Source: Enhydrobacter aerosaccus (lineage in GTDB: Bacteria > Pseudomonadota > Alphaproteobacteria > Reyranellales > Reyranellaceae). Taken from it: 64,000 nt of DNA. Below the pieces are notes generated by a model, which saw nothing but the letters and a program-made list of their open reading frames with translations, made no database searches and was not told the DNA's origin. The translations under genes and the position numbers were made by a program. Of the stretch, positions 1 through 8,318 are shown in pieces (the stretch's first letter is position 1; each line of letters starts with the position of its first letter). The DNA lies in contig CAIKZO010000073.1 in NCBI GenBank assembly GCA_903832005.1, positions 53,294-117,293 of the forward strand, given 5' to 3'.

Positions 1-1
1 T

Positions 2-559
2 ATCGTGACGGCGCTGCAGTCGATCGTGGCCCGCAACGTCGATCCGATGGACACCGCCGTCGTCTCGACGACGCAGATCCATGCCGGCGACGCCTGGAAC
101 GTGATCCCGCAGGAGTGCGTCCTGCGCGGCACCGTCCGCACCTTCAAGAAGCCGGTGCAGGACATGATCGAGAAGAACATCGAGAAGATCTCGCGCAACG
201 TCGCGGCAGGCTTCGGCGCCGAGGTCGTGAAGTGGCGCTACGAGCGGCGCTATCCGGCGACCGTGAACAGCGTGCAGGAGACCGAGTTCGCGGCCCATGC
301 CGCCTCCGCGCTGGTCGGCCTCGAGAACGTCAATCGCAACCCGACGCCCGCCATGGGCAGCGAGGATTTCGCCTGGATGCTGCTGAAGCGGCCGGGCTGT
401 TACATCTGGATCGGCAACGGCGACGGCGAAGGCTCGTGCATGGTCCATAACCCGGGCTACGACTTCAACGACGACATCCTGCCGATCGGCGCTTCCTACT
501 GGGCGACCCTGGTCGAGCAGCAGCTCGGCCGCGAGGCCCTGTCCCAAGCCGCGGAGTAG
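2..559 (+). CDS. M20 family amidohydrolase, C-terminal part (cut by window edge)
   Basis: The reading frame is open at the window start, so the gene begins upstream; about 185 C-terminal residues are visible. They match M20 metallo-amidohydrolases of the hippurate hydrolase / N-acyl-amino-acid deacylase type. Visible are the dimerisation-domain strands (VIPQECVLRGTVRTF), the conserved MGSEDFAWML segment that places a metal-binding glutamate near the active site, and the terminal HNPGYDFND motif. Enzymes of this family are cytosolic and remove acyl groups from N-acylated amino acids using two metal ions. The exact substrate cannot be told from this fragment. It is followed 28 bp later by a plus-strand DUF6671 gene. 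Confidence 0.88.
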   Translation: MVTALQSIVARNVDPMDTAVVSTTQIHAGDAWNVIPQECVLRGTVRTFKKPVQDMIEKNIEKISRNVAAGFGAEVVKWRYERRYPATVNSVQETEFAAHAASALVGLENVNRNPTPAMGSEDFAWMLLKRPGCYIWIGNGDGEGSCMVHNPGYDFNDDILPIGASYWATLVEQQLGREALSQAAE

Positions 560-587
560 GGCGGACAGCCAGTCGGCGGAATTTTCG

Positions 588-1472
588 GTGTCTCATCCGG
601 CGCATCCTTACGCCAATCAGCGGATCGGTCTTGCGACCATCCATGCCAAGGAACAGGCGATCGCGCCGCCGTTCCGGCGGCTGCTGGGCGCCAACGTCCT
701 GGTGGCGCCCGAGGTCGACACGGATGTCCTCGGCACTTTCTCGGGCGAGATCCAGCGCACCGATGAGCTGACCCACACCGCCGTCCTCAAGGCGGAGATG
801 GCCTTCACGACGATGGACGTCGATTGCGCCATCGCCAGTGAAGGAAGCTACGGGCCGATCGACAAGGTGCCGCTCAACGCCGGCGGCGTCGAGATCATGG
901 CCTTTGTCGACCGCAAGCGCGGCGTCAGCGTCGTCGAGACGATGCTCACGCATCGCACCAACTGGCGCATGTGGCGCTTCAGGCCGGGCGATCCATTGGT
1001 GCCGGTCGCGGCCAAGGCGCTGGGCTTTCCCACCTACGGCGTGTTCGTGATGACGAACTCGGACTTCAGCCGGCCGGTGAAGGGGCTCGAGACGATCGAG
1101 CAGATCGTGGCCGCCGTCGACCGCGAGGCGAAGCGCTCGGCCGACGGGCTGGCGCTGATGATTGCCGACATGCGCGCGCACCGGAATCCCACACGCATGA
1201 AGGTGTTGCGCGCGCTTGGCTGGAAGCTGGCCAAGCGGCTGGCGAACCTCTGCCCGAAATGCGGGACGCCGGGCTTCGGCCATATCGACTCCCGCCGCGG
1301 CCTGCCGTGCGGCGGCTGCGGCCAGCCCACGCACTACATCCATTTCGAGATCGACGGCTGCCGCGCCTGTGGCCACGCCGTCGCCCGTCCGCGCAAGGAC
1401 GGACTCCAGACCGCGCCCAAGCTGGCCTGCCAGCCGTGTCGGCAGGGAGCGGCGGCCGCGGTTCATCGCTAG
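588..1472 (+). CDS. DUF6671 family zinc-ribbon protein
   Basis: A 294-residue soluble protein of unknown function that I place in the DUF6671 family. The N-terminal two thirds form an alpha/beta domain with conserved stretches such as GTFSGEIQRTDE and ASEGSYGP. The C-terminal 80 residues hold two apparent zinc ribbons built from CxxC pairs (CPKCG, CGGCG, CRACG, CQPC). No signal peptide or membrane segment is seen. The start is a GTG 28 bp after the amidohydrolase stop; no ATG near it fits better. The ribbons suggest nucleic-acid or protein binding, but this is inference. Confidence 0.75.
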   Translation: MSHPAHPYANQRIGLATIHAKEQAIAPPFRRLLGANVLVAPEVDTDVLGTFSGEIQRTDELTHTAVLKAEMAFTTMDVDCAIASEGSYGPIDKVPLNAGGVEIMAFVDRKRGVSVVETMLTHRTNWRMWRFRPGDPLVPVAAKALGFPTYGVFVMTNSDFSRPVKGLETIEQIVAAVDREAKRSADGLALMIADMRAHRNPTRMKVLRALGWKLAKRLANLCPKCGTPGFGHIDSRRGLPCGGCGQPTHYIHFEIDGCRACGHAVARPRKDGLQTAPKLACQPCRQGAAAAVHR

Positions 1473-1483
1473 CCGCCCTTGCG

Positions 1484-2515
1484 TTAGCCAGTCGTATCCG
1501 TCGCCAGGTGGAAGAGGCAGTCGCCGCGCTCGCAACGCGCGGGGACCCGTTTGCACAGCACCAGCCCGGCGCGTTTGAAGGTCAGCATCTCCGGTGTGCG
1601 CCACGGCGTATGGTGGAAGTGAATGCGCGCGGCCGGCTGGCCTTCCTTCACCTCTTCGCCGAGGTCGACCATGGGCTCGAATAGGCCGCCGTCGGAAGCG
1701 TAGACGTAGTAATCGTCGCCGCCGATCTCGGTGAGGCGCGTCGGCTGGGGCGCGGGAACCGCGCCCTGCAGCAGGCCGATGTGGGAGAGCACGCGGCGCA
1801 TGCCGTCTTCCGCCACCTTGAGGGAAGCCGGTGTCACGAGGCCGCCGCCGCCCAGTTCGGTGCCCATCGAGATCACGCCCTGTCGGGCCGAGGCCGAGGT
1901 GAAGGTGCGACCGCCGCCCTGCGGGGCGGCCGCGAGGTAGCTTACCGGGGCGCCGAAGGCCTTCAGCATGCCGACGACCGTCTTCATGCGCTCCGGGTCG
2001 GCATGGCGCGGCGCCAGTGCGCTCGGGATATAGGTCAGCGAACTGCCGCCCGAATGGAAGTCGAAGCTGTAGTCGAAGCCGGGCAGCAGCACGTGCTCGA
2101 TGAAATGGGCGATCTGCTCGGTGATCGTGCCCTCGGGATTGCCCGGGAAGGAGCGGTTGAGATTGCCATCGTCGATCGGCGAGGTGCGTTGGCCGGCCAT
2201 CGCCGCGGGGAAGTTGGCCGACGGAAGGATCACCAGCCGGCCCTTGATGTCCTTGGGCTCGATCGCGCGGATCAGGTTGCCGAGGCCGATCTGGCCTTCC
2301 CACTCGTCGCCATGGTTGCCGGCCTGCATCAGGACGTTCGGCCCGTCACCGTTCTTGATCCGCACGATCGGGATCGGGATCCAGCCATAGGCCGAACGAT
2401 GCACCGAATGCGGCACGCGCACGAAGCCGGTGGCCTTGCCTTCGGCGGTGAGGTCGATGTCGGCCGCGAGGCGGCTCACCGCCGCGAAGTCGACCTTGTC
2501 CGTCGTGCTACTCAT
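1484..2515 (-). CDS. Succinylglutamate desuccinylase/aspartoacylase-family deacylase
   Basis: A 343-residue zinc-dependent deacylase of the AstE/AspA (M14-like) family, which hydrolyses N-acyl amino acids or related amides. Metal ligands are visible: His68 and Glu71 in AGNHGDEWEG, and the later histidine in the FDFHSGG motif. The ATG at 2515 overlaps the stop of the upstream creatininase-family gene by four bases (ATGA), so the two are translationally coupled. A second in-frame extension upstream is not used because it lies inside the creatininase gene. The C-terminal barrel-like domain (IHFHHTPWRTPEM) is typical of bacterial ectoine-utilisation-type deacylases, so N-acetylated or cyclic amino-acid derivatives are possible substrates. 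Confidence 0.85.
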   Translation of the reverse strand: MSSTTDKVDFAAVSRLAADIDLTAEGKATGFVRVPHSVHRSAYGWIPIPIVRIKNGDGPNVLMQAGNHGDEWEGQIGLGNLIRAIEPKDIKGRLVILPSANFPAAMAGQRTSPIDDGNLNRSFPGNPEGTITEQIAHFIEHVLLPGFDYSFDFHSGGSSLTYIPSALAPRHADPERMKTVVGMLKAFGAPVSYLAAAPQGGGRTFTSASARQGVISMGTELGGGGLVTPASLKVAEDGMRRVLSHIGLLQGAVPAPQPTRLTEIGGDDYYVYASDGGLFEPMVDLGEEVKEGQPAARIHFHHTPWRTPEMLTFKRAGLVLCKRVPARCERGDCLFHLATDTTG

Positions 2516-3288
2516 ATCGGCTCGTTCCACAGGCGTTCGTTGCACAAGGCCTCGGCCACGTCGGCCGAGATCGCGGACAGCAGCTTCTCGCCCTTGGCGG
2601 CACTGGCGGTGCCCGCATCGCCGATCACGCCGATCGGCGAGCGGCTGGAGAGCTGGCGCCAGCGATAGACGCCCTCGTTGACGCCGGGGATCGCCGACAG
2701 GCCGGGGATGTAGGGCCCGTGCATCTGCGACAGCTCCTCCGGGTTCACCAGTTCGGGCGCCATCGCCATGACCATCGAGGTCTCGGCCTCGCACGCATGC
2801 AACAGCGCCTTCTGCTTCTCGAGCAGGCTCGCGATCGACTTGGCCGCGATGTCCCAATAGGTCCCGGTGGCCAGCGGCAGTTTGTACTCGACCGTCAGCT
2901 CGCCGATCATGTTCTGCAGCGCCGTGGTGTTTCCGCCGTGGCCGTTCAGCACGAAGATGCGCTTGAAGCCGTGGCGGATCGCCGAGGTGACGACGCATTT
3001 GATCACGGCATACATCGTGGCGTAGTCGAGCGTGATCGTGCCGGAGAGCGACATGTGATGCTCTGACATGCCGAAGGGGATGGTGGGGGCGACCACGACC
3101 GGCGTGGTCTTTTCCATGATCCGTGCCGCGCGATGCGACACTTCGTGGACGCAGCGCCAGTCGACCATGCTGGGCAAGTGCGGCCCATGCTGCTCGGTGG
3201 CGCCGATCGGGATGATGACGACGGCATTGCGGGCGGCGAGCGCCTTGATCTCCGAGGCCTTCAGCCTCGACCAGTCGATTTCAGTCAT
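2512..3288 (-). CDS. Creatininase-family amidohydrolase
   Basis: A 258-residue member of the creatininase family, cytosolic metal-dependent hydrolases of cyclic or linear amides. Metal and catalytic motifs are intact: GATEQHGPHLP with Glu32 and His34, Asp43, the NGHGGN loop, and the HACEAETS segment with a conserved glutamate. Length fits the family (about 240-270). Members range from true creatinine amidohydrolase to MftE and FAPy deformylase, so the substrate is open. It lies 10 bp downstream of two amino-acid-binding proteins and is coupled to the following deacylase, suggesting that an imported amide is hydrolysed in two steps. Confidence 0.88.
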   Translation of the reverse strand: MTEIDWSRLKASEIKALAARNAVVIIPIGATEQHGPHLPSMVDWRCVHEVSHRAARIMEKTTPVVVAPTIPFGMSEHHMSLSGTITLDYATMYAVIKCVVTSAIRHGFKRIFVLNGHGGNTTALQNMIGELTVEYKLPLATGTYWDIAAKSIASLLEKQKALLHACEAETSMVMAMAPELVNPEELSQMHGPYIPGLSAIPGVNEGVYRWRQLSSRSPIGVIGDAGTASAAKGEKLLSAISADVAEALCNERLWNEPI

Positions 3289-3298
3289 TCGGGTTTTC

Positions 3299-4081
3299 CT
3301 AGAGCGAGGGCAGGGGCTGCAGATGCACGCCCAGCCACTTCTGGTGAAGCTTGTCGATCTCGCCGTTCATCATGTTGAAGAAGATGAATTCGTCGAGCCA
3401 GCGCACGAGATTGTGCTCGCCCATGCGCACCGCGATGTGGGCGGGGCTGCGCCGGATCGAGAACTTGACCTCGAATTCCTTGCCCGGATTGCGCTTCTTC
3501 AGGTCTGGAATCAGTAGCGAGTTGGTGGCGAACAGCTCCGTCTGGCCGGTGACGTAGGCCGTCGCCGCCGTGGCATCGTCTTCGGTGCGCATGATCTGGG
3601 CCTTGGGCGCCATGGTCGACAGGTCGATCTCCATCGTCGAGCCCTTGGTCGCCGACACCTTGTAGCTGCCCAGTTGCTCGGCGGAGGAAACGGGCAGTGC
3701 CTTGGGCCCGTAGACGGCCAGTTGGGTATCGGCGTAAGGCGAAGTGAACATGACCTGCCGGGCGCGCTCGGGCGTCATTCCCATCACCGCGATCACGATG
3801 TCGGCCTTGTTGGTGATCAGGAAGGGGATGCGGTTACCGGCTGTGATCTGCTGCAGTTCGAGCTTCACGCCCAGCGCCTTGGCGATCATGCCGGCCATAT
3901 CCACGTCGAAGCCCTCGGGCTCGCGCTTCTCGTTCTGCGAGCCGAAGGGTGGGACGTCGAGCGGCACGGCGATGCGGACGACGCCCTTCTTCAGGATGTC
4001 CTCGAAGGCGTCGGCCTTTGCGGCGGCGCCGGTGAAGGTGGCGATCGAGAGGGCCAGCAGGCCCGCGAGGAGGCGTTTCAT
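3299..4081 (-). CDS. Family-3 amino-acid ABC transporter substrate-binding protein (copy 2)
   Basis: A 260-residue periplasmic binding protein of the SBP_bac_3 family (polar amino acids and related compounds). A Sec signal peptide ends near AKADA at residues 22-25, followed by the typical first strand ILKKGVVRIAVPLDVPP and the GFDVDMAGMIAKALG motif. It is a tandem duplicate of the gene just upstream; by hand alignment about 48 of 260 positions differ, roughly 80 percent identity. The ATG at 4081 is chosen because the signal peptide starts there with a purine-rich stretch before it. No permease or ATPase is adjacent; the nearest amino-acid-type permeases lie at 8.3-9.6 kb. Confidence 0.9.
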   Translation of the reverse strand: MKRLLAGLLALSIATFTGAAAKADAFEDILKKGVVRIAVPLDVPPFGSQNEKREPEGFDVDMAGMIAKALGVKLELQQITAGNRIPFLITNKADIVIAVMGMTPERARQVMFTSPYADTQLAVYGPKALPVSSAEQLGSYKVSATKGSTMEIDLSTMAPKAQIMRTEDDATAATAYVTGQTELFATNSLLIPDLKKRNPGKEFEVKFSIRRSPAHIAVRMGEHNLVRWLDEFIFFNMMNGEIDKLHQKWLGVHLQPLPSL

Positions 4082-4092
4082 GTTGCGCCCTC

Positions 4093-4875
4093 CTACAGCG
4101 ACGGCAGTGGTTGCAGCTTCATGTTCAGCCACTTCTGGTGCAGCCGGTCGATCTCGCCGTTCATCATGTTGAAGAAGATGAATTCGTCGAGCCAGCGCAC
4201 CAGATTGTGCTCGCCCATGCGCACGCCCATGTGGGCCGGGCTGCGGCGGATCGTGAACTTCAGCTCGAATTCCTTACCCGGGTTACGCTTGGCAAGATCC
4301 GGCGTGACGAGATTGTTGGTGGCCAGCAGCTCAGCCTGGCCCGAGAGGTAGGCGGCGGCGGCCGTGGCATCGTCCTCCGTGCGCATGATCTGCGCCTTGG
4401 GGTTCATGACCGACAGAGCGGTCTCCTGCGTCGTGCCCTTGGCGGCGGCGACCTTGTAGCTGCCCAGTTGGTCGGCGGAGGTGACAGCCAGCGCCTTGGG
4501 GCCGAACACGGCGAGCTGGCTGTCGGCATAGGGCGAGGTGAACATGATCTGCTTGGCGCGCTCGGGCGTCAGGCCCAACGCCGAGATCACGATATCGACC
4601 TTGTTGGTGATCAGGAACGGGATGCGGTTGGCGCCGGTGACCTGCTGCAGCTCGAGCTTCACGCCCAGCGCCTTGGCGACCATGCCGGCCAGTTCGACAT
4701 CGAAGCCCTCGGCCTCGCGCTTCTCGTTCTGCGAGCCCATCGGCGGCACGTCGAGCGGCACGGCGATGCGTACCACGCCCTTCTTCAGGATATCTTCGAA
4801 GGCGTCGGCCTTCGCTCCAGCACCGGTGAAAGCAGCGATAGACAAGGCCAGCAGGCCCGCAAGAATGCGTTTCAT
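4093..4875 (-). CDS. Family-3 amino-acid ABC transporter substrate-binding protein (copy 1)
   Basis: A 260-residue periplasmic SBP_bac_3 protein with a signal peptide (MKRILAGLLALSIAAFTGAG, cleavage near AKADA). The ATG at 4875 follows a strong GGGGGAGA ribosome site. It precedes its near-identical paralogue by 11 bp and starts the minus-strand group with creatininase-family hydrolase and deacylase. The most diverged positions between the two copies fall in the middle of the mature domain (around residues 145-200), a region that often lines the ligand cleft in this family, so the two copies may bind different but related ligands. Confidence 0.9.
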   Translation of the reverse strand: MKRILAGLLALSIAAFTGAGAKADAFEDILKKGVVRIAVPLDVPPMGSQNEKREAEGFDVELAGMVAKALGVKLELQQVTGANRIPFLITNKVDIVISALGLTPERAKQIMFTSPYADSQLAVFGPKALAVTSADQLGSYKVAAAKGTTQETALSVMNPKAQIMRTEDDATAAAAYLSGQAELLATNNLVTPDLAKRNPGKEFELKFTIRRSPAHMGVRMGEHNLVRWLDEFIFFNMMNGEIDRLHQKWLNMKLQPLPSL

Positions 4876-4954
4876 GGTTTCTCCCCCTATGATCCCCAAC
4901 TTCGGCATCGATCTTGAATGAGGCTCCGGTGGAGCGAAAGCCCGGAGAGTGCGT

Positions 4955-5956
4955 ATGACTGCATCAATCAATATTTCCATGCCGCTGCCGGGCGCCGCGT
5001 TCGGCGCGACCGTGCGGCTCGCCCGTCCGCTCAGCGAGACGATGCCGGAGGGCCTGCCGCAGGCATTGGCCGATGCGGGTGGCCTGCTGCTGCTCCCGGG
5101 CCTCGGCGAGATCACCGGAACGCCGCAGCTGCTGGTCGACCTCAGCTACAAATTTGGGCCCGAGGTTGAGGATTACCGCCGGCTGCTGACGCGGATGATC
5201 CTGGCGCACGACGCGGTGCCCGAAATCTTCCAGGTAACCAACATGGTCCCGAATTTCCGGCGGCCGCCCGATCCGCCGGTGCCGCTGCTGACGGTGGATG
5301 GCAAGTTCCCCGTGCAGTACCCGCAGCGCGAGGGCTGGCACACCGATCAGAGCTATCGCCGGCCGCCGCCCGACATCTCGCTCTTCTATGCGGTACTGCC
5401 CGTCGACCGGAAACGCGGCCAGACGCTTTTCGCATCAGGCGCGCTGGCCTATGAGGCGCTGCCGCCGTCGCTCAAGACCAGGATCGAAAACCTCGAAGGC
5501 CTGCACGCGCAGCCTGGTTCGGGACGCGATCGCGCCTCCGCCATCGCCGGCAAGACGCCCGGGCCATTCGCGCCGCACGAGCGCTCTCGCCCGCAGCCCG
5601 TCGTGCGAACGCATCCGGTCACGGGTCGGAAGGCGATCTATGTCTGCGAGGCGAGCCAGATGGACTGGTTCGAGGGCCCGTTCGTGGGGATGGAGCCCGG
5701 CCCGCACGGCGAAGGCGCGAAGCTGCTCGACGAGTTGATGACGCACTACACACGCCCGGAGTTCGTCTACGTCCATGAATGGACCGCGGGCGACGTGCTG
5801 GTCTGGGATAATCGCTGCCTCATCCACACCGCGACCTGGTACGACGCCGACACGGAGCAGCGCATGATGTGGCGCACCACGGTGCGCGGCAATCCGGGCG
5901 CGATCTATGCCGGCGAGAAGAAGAGCTGGATCCCGGAGAGCGAAGCGGCCGAGTAG
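4955..5956 (+). CDS. TauD/TfdA-family Fe(II)/2-oxoglutarate dioxygenase
   Basis: A 333-residue non-haem iron dioxygenase. The facial triad is visible as the HxD motif in WHTDQSYR and the distal histidine in RCLIHTATWYD, followed by a 2-oxoglutarate-binding arginine in the MWRTTVRG stretch. Such enzymes hydroxylate or cleave sulfonates, aryloxy acids, carnitine-like compounds and other small substrates. ATG 4955 is preferred over GTG 4949 because GGAGAG lies about seven bases before it. It is divergent from the tandem binding-protein genes and converges, three bases apart, with a second dioxygenase gene, so all may serve one substrate class. The substrate is unknown. Confidence 0.88.
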   Translation: MTASINISMPLPGAAFGATVRLARPLSETMPEGLPQALADAGGLLLLPGLGEITGTPQLLVDLSYKFGPEVEDYRRLLTRMILAHDAVPEIFQVTNMVPNFRRPPDPPVPLLTVDGKFPVQYPQREGWHTDQSYRRPPPDISLFYAVLPVDRKRGQTLFASGALAYEALPPSLKTRIENLEGLHAQPGSGRDRASAIAGKTPGPFAPHERSRPQPVVRTHPVTGRKAIYVCEASQMDWFEGPFVGMEPGPHGEGAKLLDELMTHYTRPEFVYVHEWTAGDVLVWDNRCLIHTATWYDADTEQRMMWRTTVRGNPGAIYAGEKKSWIPESEAAE

Positions 5957-5959
5957 GCC

Positions 5960-6940
5960 TCAGCCGATGTAGCCCTGCGCGCCCTGGTCGCGCAGCCACA
6001 GTCGGACGAGCAGGCGCCGGCGCTCGGCTTCGTCATAGTCATGGAACTCGGTGCGGCTGTGGCCGATCTCGCGGTTGGCGACGAACTGCATGTCGCCGGC
6101 CTGCAGGCGGAACTCGCAGCGCAGCTCGGGATCGCGGAAGACTTCCGCGACCGCCTCGATCGCCGCGGCAGTCTCGTTATCCATCGGCTCGCCCCGCATT
6201 GCGTAGGCGCCGCGAATCTGGTGGAGCGACAAGCGCGCGCGCATGCGGCCGCCGTCGCAGGTGAACAGCGGAGCCGAGAAGGTTGGCAGTTCGCCGGCGT
6301 GGAACTCGCGCTGGCGGTCGAACCAGAAGGGCTGATAGAGGCGCGGCAGCAGTTCGGCGTGACCGTCGAGCAGCGCATTGTGCGCGGTGGCGAAGCTCAT
6401 GACCCGGCTCATGCCGCCCTCGCGCGCCTGGCGTACGCAGAGCAGGCCGACGAACTCCGGCATCAGGAAGTTGTAAGCGTTGTCGTTGTGGAACTGCAGG
6501 TCGATGTTGGTCTTGTCCGGGCGAATGCCGCTGCCGGGCAGAGCCTGTGCTCCGGTATCGAGCACGTCGTAGACGATCGTACCGTCGAGCTTCTGGGCCA
6601 CCGGCCGCGCAAGCATGGCCGACAGGATCCAGTAGAGCGCCTTGGCTTCCTCGAGCGAGAGCTCTTCCGTCGGCAGGCCCTGGAGCAGCGCGAATCGGGG
6701 CCCGTCGGTCAGCACGCCGCGCACCTCTTCCATCGCGGCGCGGCAGGCCGGCAGCTCGAAACTGCCGGGTCGCAGTGCCAGCAGCGGCACCGGCTGGCGA
6801 CGCAGGGTCCGCGCGGCCTCGATCAGCTCAGTTTGCGCGGCATCGGACAGCACGACGCGATAGTCGCCATCCTTGATGTCAGCCCGCGTCCAGGCGACGG
6901 GGCCGGTGAGGGGGCGATCGAGGATGGCGGGATGATTCAT
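5960..6940 (-). CDS. TauD/TfdA-family dioxygenase (second, divergent type)
   Basis: A protein of about 326 residues in the TauD/TfdA superfamily, not closely similar to its convergent neighbour. The HxD iron motif is HND in LQFHNDNAYN and the distal iron histidine lies in EIGHSRTEFHDYDE, followed by RRRLLVRLWLRD with the 2-oxoglutarate-binding arginine. The ligand pattern resembles TauD-like proteins found beside amino-acid transport genes. ATG 6940 is chosen; GTG 6970 would add ten residues and neither start has a clear ribosome site. It lies downstream of the small lipoprotein gene on the same strand, behind the large ABC operon. Confidence 0.85.
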   Translation of the reverse strand: MNHPAILDRPLTGPVAWTRADIKDGDYRVVLSDAAQTELIEAARTLRRQPVPLLALRPGSFELPACRAAMEEVRGVLTDGPRFALLQGLPTEELSLEEAKALYWILSAMLARPVAQKLDGTIVYDVLDTGAQALPGSGIRPDKTNIDLQFHNDNAYNFLMPEFVGLLCVRQAREGGMSRVMSFATAHNALLDGHAELLPRLYQPFWFDRQREFHAGELPTFSAPLFTCDGGRMRARLSLHQIRGAYAMRGEPMDNETAAAIEAVAEVFRDPELRCEFRLQAGDMQFVANREIGHSRTEFHDYDEAERRRLLVRLWLRDQGAQGYIG

Positions 6941-6986
6941 GGCGGAAGTAGAAGGCAAAAATCCTGCCACCGCCAGAGGGCCGGGA

Positions 6987-7514
6987 TTACTTCCCGCAGG
7001 GCAGCGCGTTCATCTCCGGGCCGAGATCGTGCGGCGGCGGGACCTGCGAGAGCGACGTAACGCTGGGCGACAGGGCCCAGGCAAAGGCGCGTTCCAGGCG
7101 GGTGCAGTATTCGGGGTCGGTGTTGCGCTGCTGGGCCTCCCGATTGGCGAACTCGGTGATCACCACGTCGAAGTTCTGGCGACGCTTTGTAACGACGTCC
7201 TTCAGTTCGACGGCATTACTCGACAAGTCGCCGGAGAACTTGGCCAGCACTTCACCATATTGCTTGTCGTACTTGCGGCTGCCATCGGCGTTCTGGCAGC
7301 TGAGCGTGCCGACCGCCATTTCCTGTTGGACCATGCGAGAATTGTAGGCGCTGAGCGACCCTTGGTCGTAGCAGGCCTGCTTGGAGGCGGGCGCCGACAC
7401 CTGGGCGACCTTCATCTGATAGTCGGGAGCGGGCTTCTTCTCCGCGAGGGGCTTGGGCGCGCAGGCGGCGACTCCGAGGGACAGAGCCAGACCGAGGGCG
7501 AAGAAGGGCTTCAT
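6987..7514 (-). CDS. Putative lipoprotein of unknown function
   Basis: A 175-residue protein with a lipoprotein signal: a charged start (MKPFF), a short hydrophobic stretch and a lipobox ending in VAAC with Cys18. The mature part is hydrophilic, with three more cysteines (KQACYDQG, TLSCQN, PEYCTR) and one near the end (ALPCGK), so disulfides are possible in the periplasm. I do not recognise the family. The ATG at 7514 follows AAGG at suitable spacing. It lies 72 bp after the ATPase gene of the ABC operon; whether it is part of that transcript is not clear. Confidence 0.75.
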   Translation of the reverse strand: MKPFFALGLALSLGVAACAPKPLAEKKPAPDYQMKVAQVSAPASKQACYDQGSLSAYNSRMVQQEMAVGTLSCQNADGSRKYDKQYGEVLAKFSGDLSSNAVELKDVVTKRRQNFDVVITEFANREAQQRNTDPEYCTRLERAFAWALSPSVTSLSQVPPPHDLGPEMNALPCGK

Positions 7515-7586
7515 TTTTTACCTTATTTTTGCCGAACGGCATTTTTGCCGACGGGAGCTAACGTGCGCCTCGGGCGCGTGGTTCCC

Positions 7587-8318
7587 TCAATGAAGGACAG
7601 CGCTCAGGAAGGTTTCGAGCTCCGGTGTCGCAGGCTTGGCGAGCGTGTCGGCGGCGGGGCCCTGTTCCCAGATCTTGCCGTGGTGCATGAAGACCACACG
7701 GTTGGCGACGCGGCGGGCGAAGCCGATCTCGTGCGTCACCAGCATCATGGTCATGCCGTCGCGCGCCATCTCCTCCAAGGTCTTCAGCACTTCTCCGACC
7801 AGCTCGGGATCGAGCGCTGAGGTGATCTCGTCGAACAGCATCAGTGTGGGCTGCATGGCCAGAGACCGAGCGATGGCGACCCTCTGCTGCTGGCCGCCGG
7901 AGAGCTGGTCCGGGTAGGCGTCGATCTTGTCGGCCAGTCCCACCTTGCGCAGGACCGACTCGGCCAGCGCGCGCGTTTGGGCGGGCGCGACACCCTTCAC
8001 CACCCGGGGCGCCAGGGTGATGTTTTTCTCGACGTTGAGATGGGGGAAGAGGTTGAAGCTCTGGAACACGATGCCGACATGCTGGCGCAGCTTGCGCAGG
8101 TCGGTGTTGGGATCGTTCACCTTCGTGCCCTCGAAGGAGACGCTGCCGCCCTGGATCGGCTCCAGCCCGTTCACGCAGCGCAGCATCGTGCTCTTGCCCG
8201 AGCCGGAGCGGCCGATGATGGCGATGATCTCGCCCTTCTCGACGGTAAGGGAGACGCCTTTCAGGACCTGGTTCTGACCGTAGCTCTTCACCACGTCCTT
8301 CAGTTCAACGAGCGACAT
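7587..8318 (-). CDS. Polar amino-acid ABC transporter ATPase (GlnQ/HisP-type)
   Basis: A 243-residue ABC ATPase of the polar-amino-acid-uptake type. All motifs are present: Walker A GRSGSGKST at residues 36-44, the signature LSGGQQQRVAIAR, Walker B LMLFDEITSALD and the switch histidine in LVTHEIG. The ATG at 8318 sits behind a GGAGG site and overlaps the end of the upstream permease gene by 14 bp. It powers the two amino-acid-type permeases immediately upstream. It is also the only ATPase in an operon that additionally encodes a peptide-type permease pair, which normally needs its own DppD/DppF-type ATPases. Confidence 0.93.
   Translation of the reverse strand: MSLVELKDVVKSYGQNQVLKGVSLTVEKGEIIAIIGRSGSGKSTMLRCVNGLEPIQGGSVSFEGTKVNDPNTDLRKLRQHVGIVFQSFNLFPHLNVEKNITLAPRVVKGVAPAQTRALAESVLRKVGLADKIDAYPDQLSGGQQQRVAIARSLAMQPTLMLFDEITSALDPELVGEVLKTLEEMARDGMTMMLVTHEIGFARRVANRVVFMHHGKIWEQGPAADTLAKPATPELETFLSAVLH

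Noticed and set aside
7525..7550. Small palindrome TGCCGAACGGCA followed by T-run, with a direct repeat ATTTTTGCCG
   Set aside because: The stem has a two-base loop and five pairs and no plus-strand gene ends there; too weak for a terminator call.
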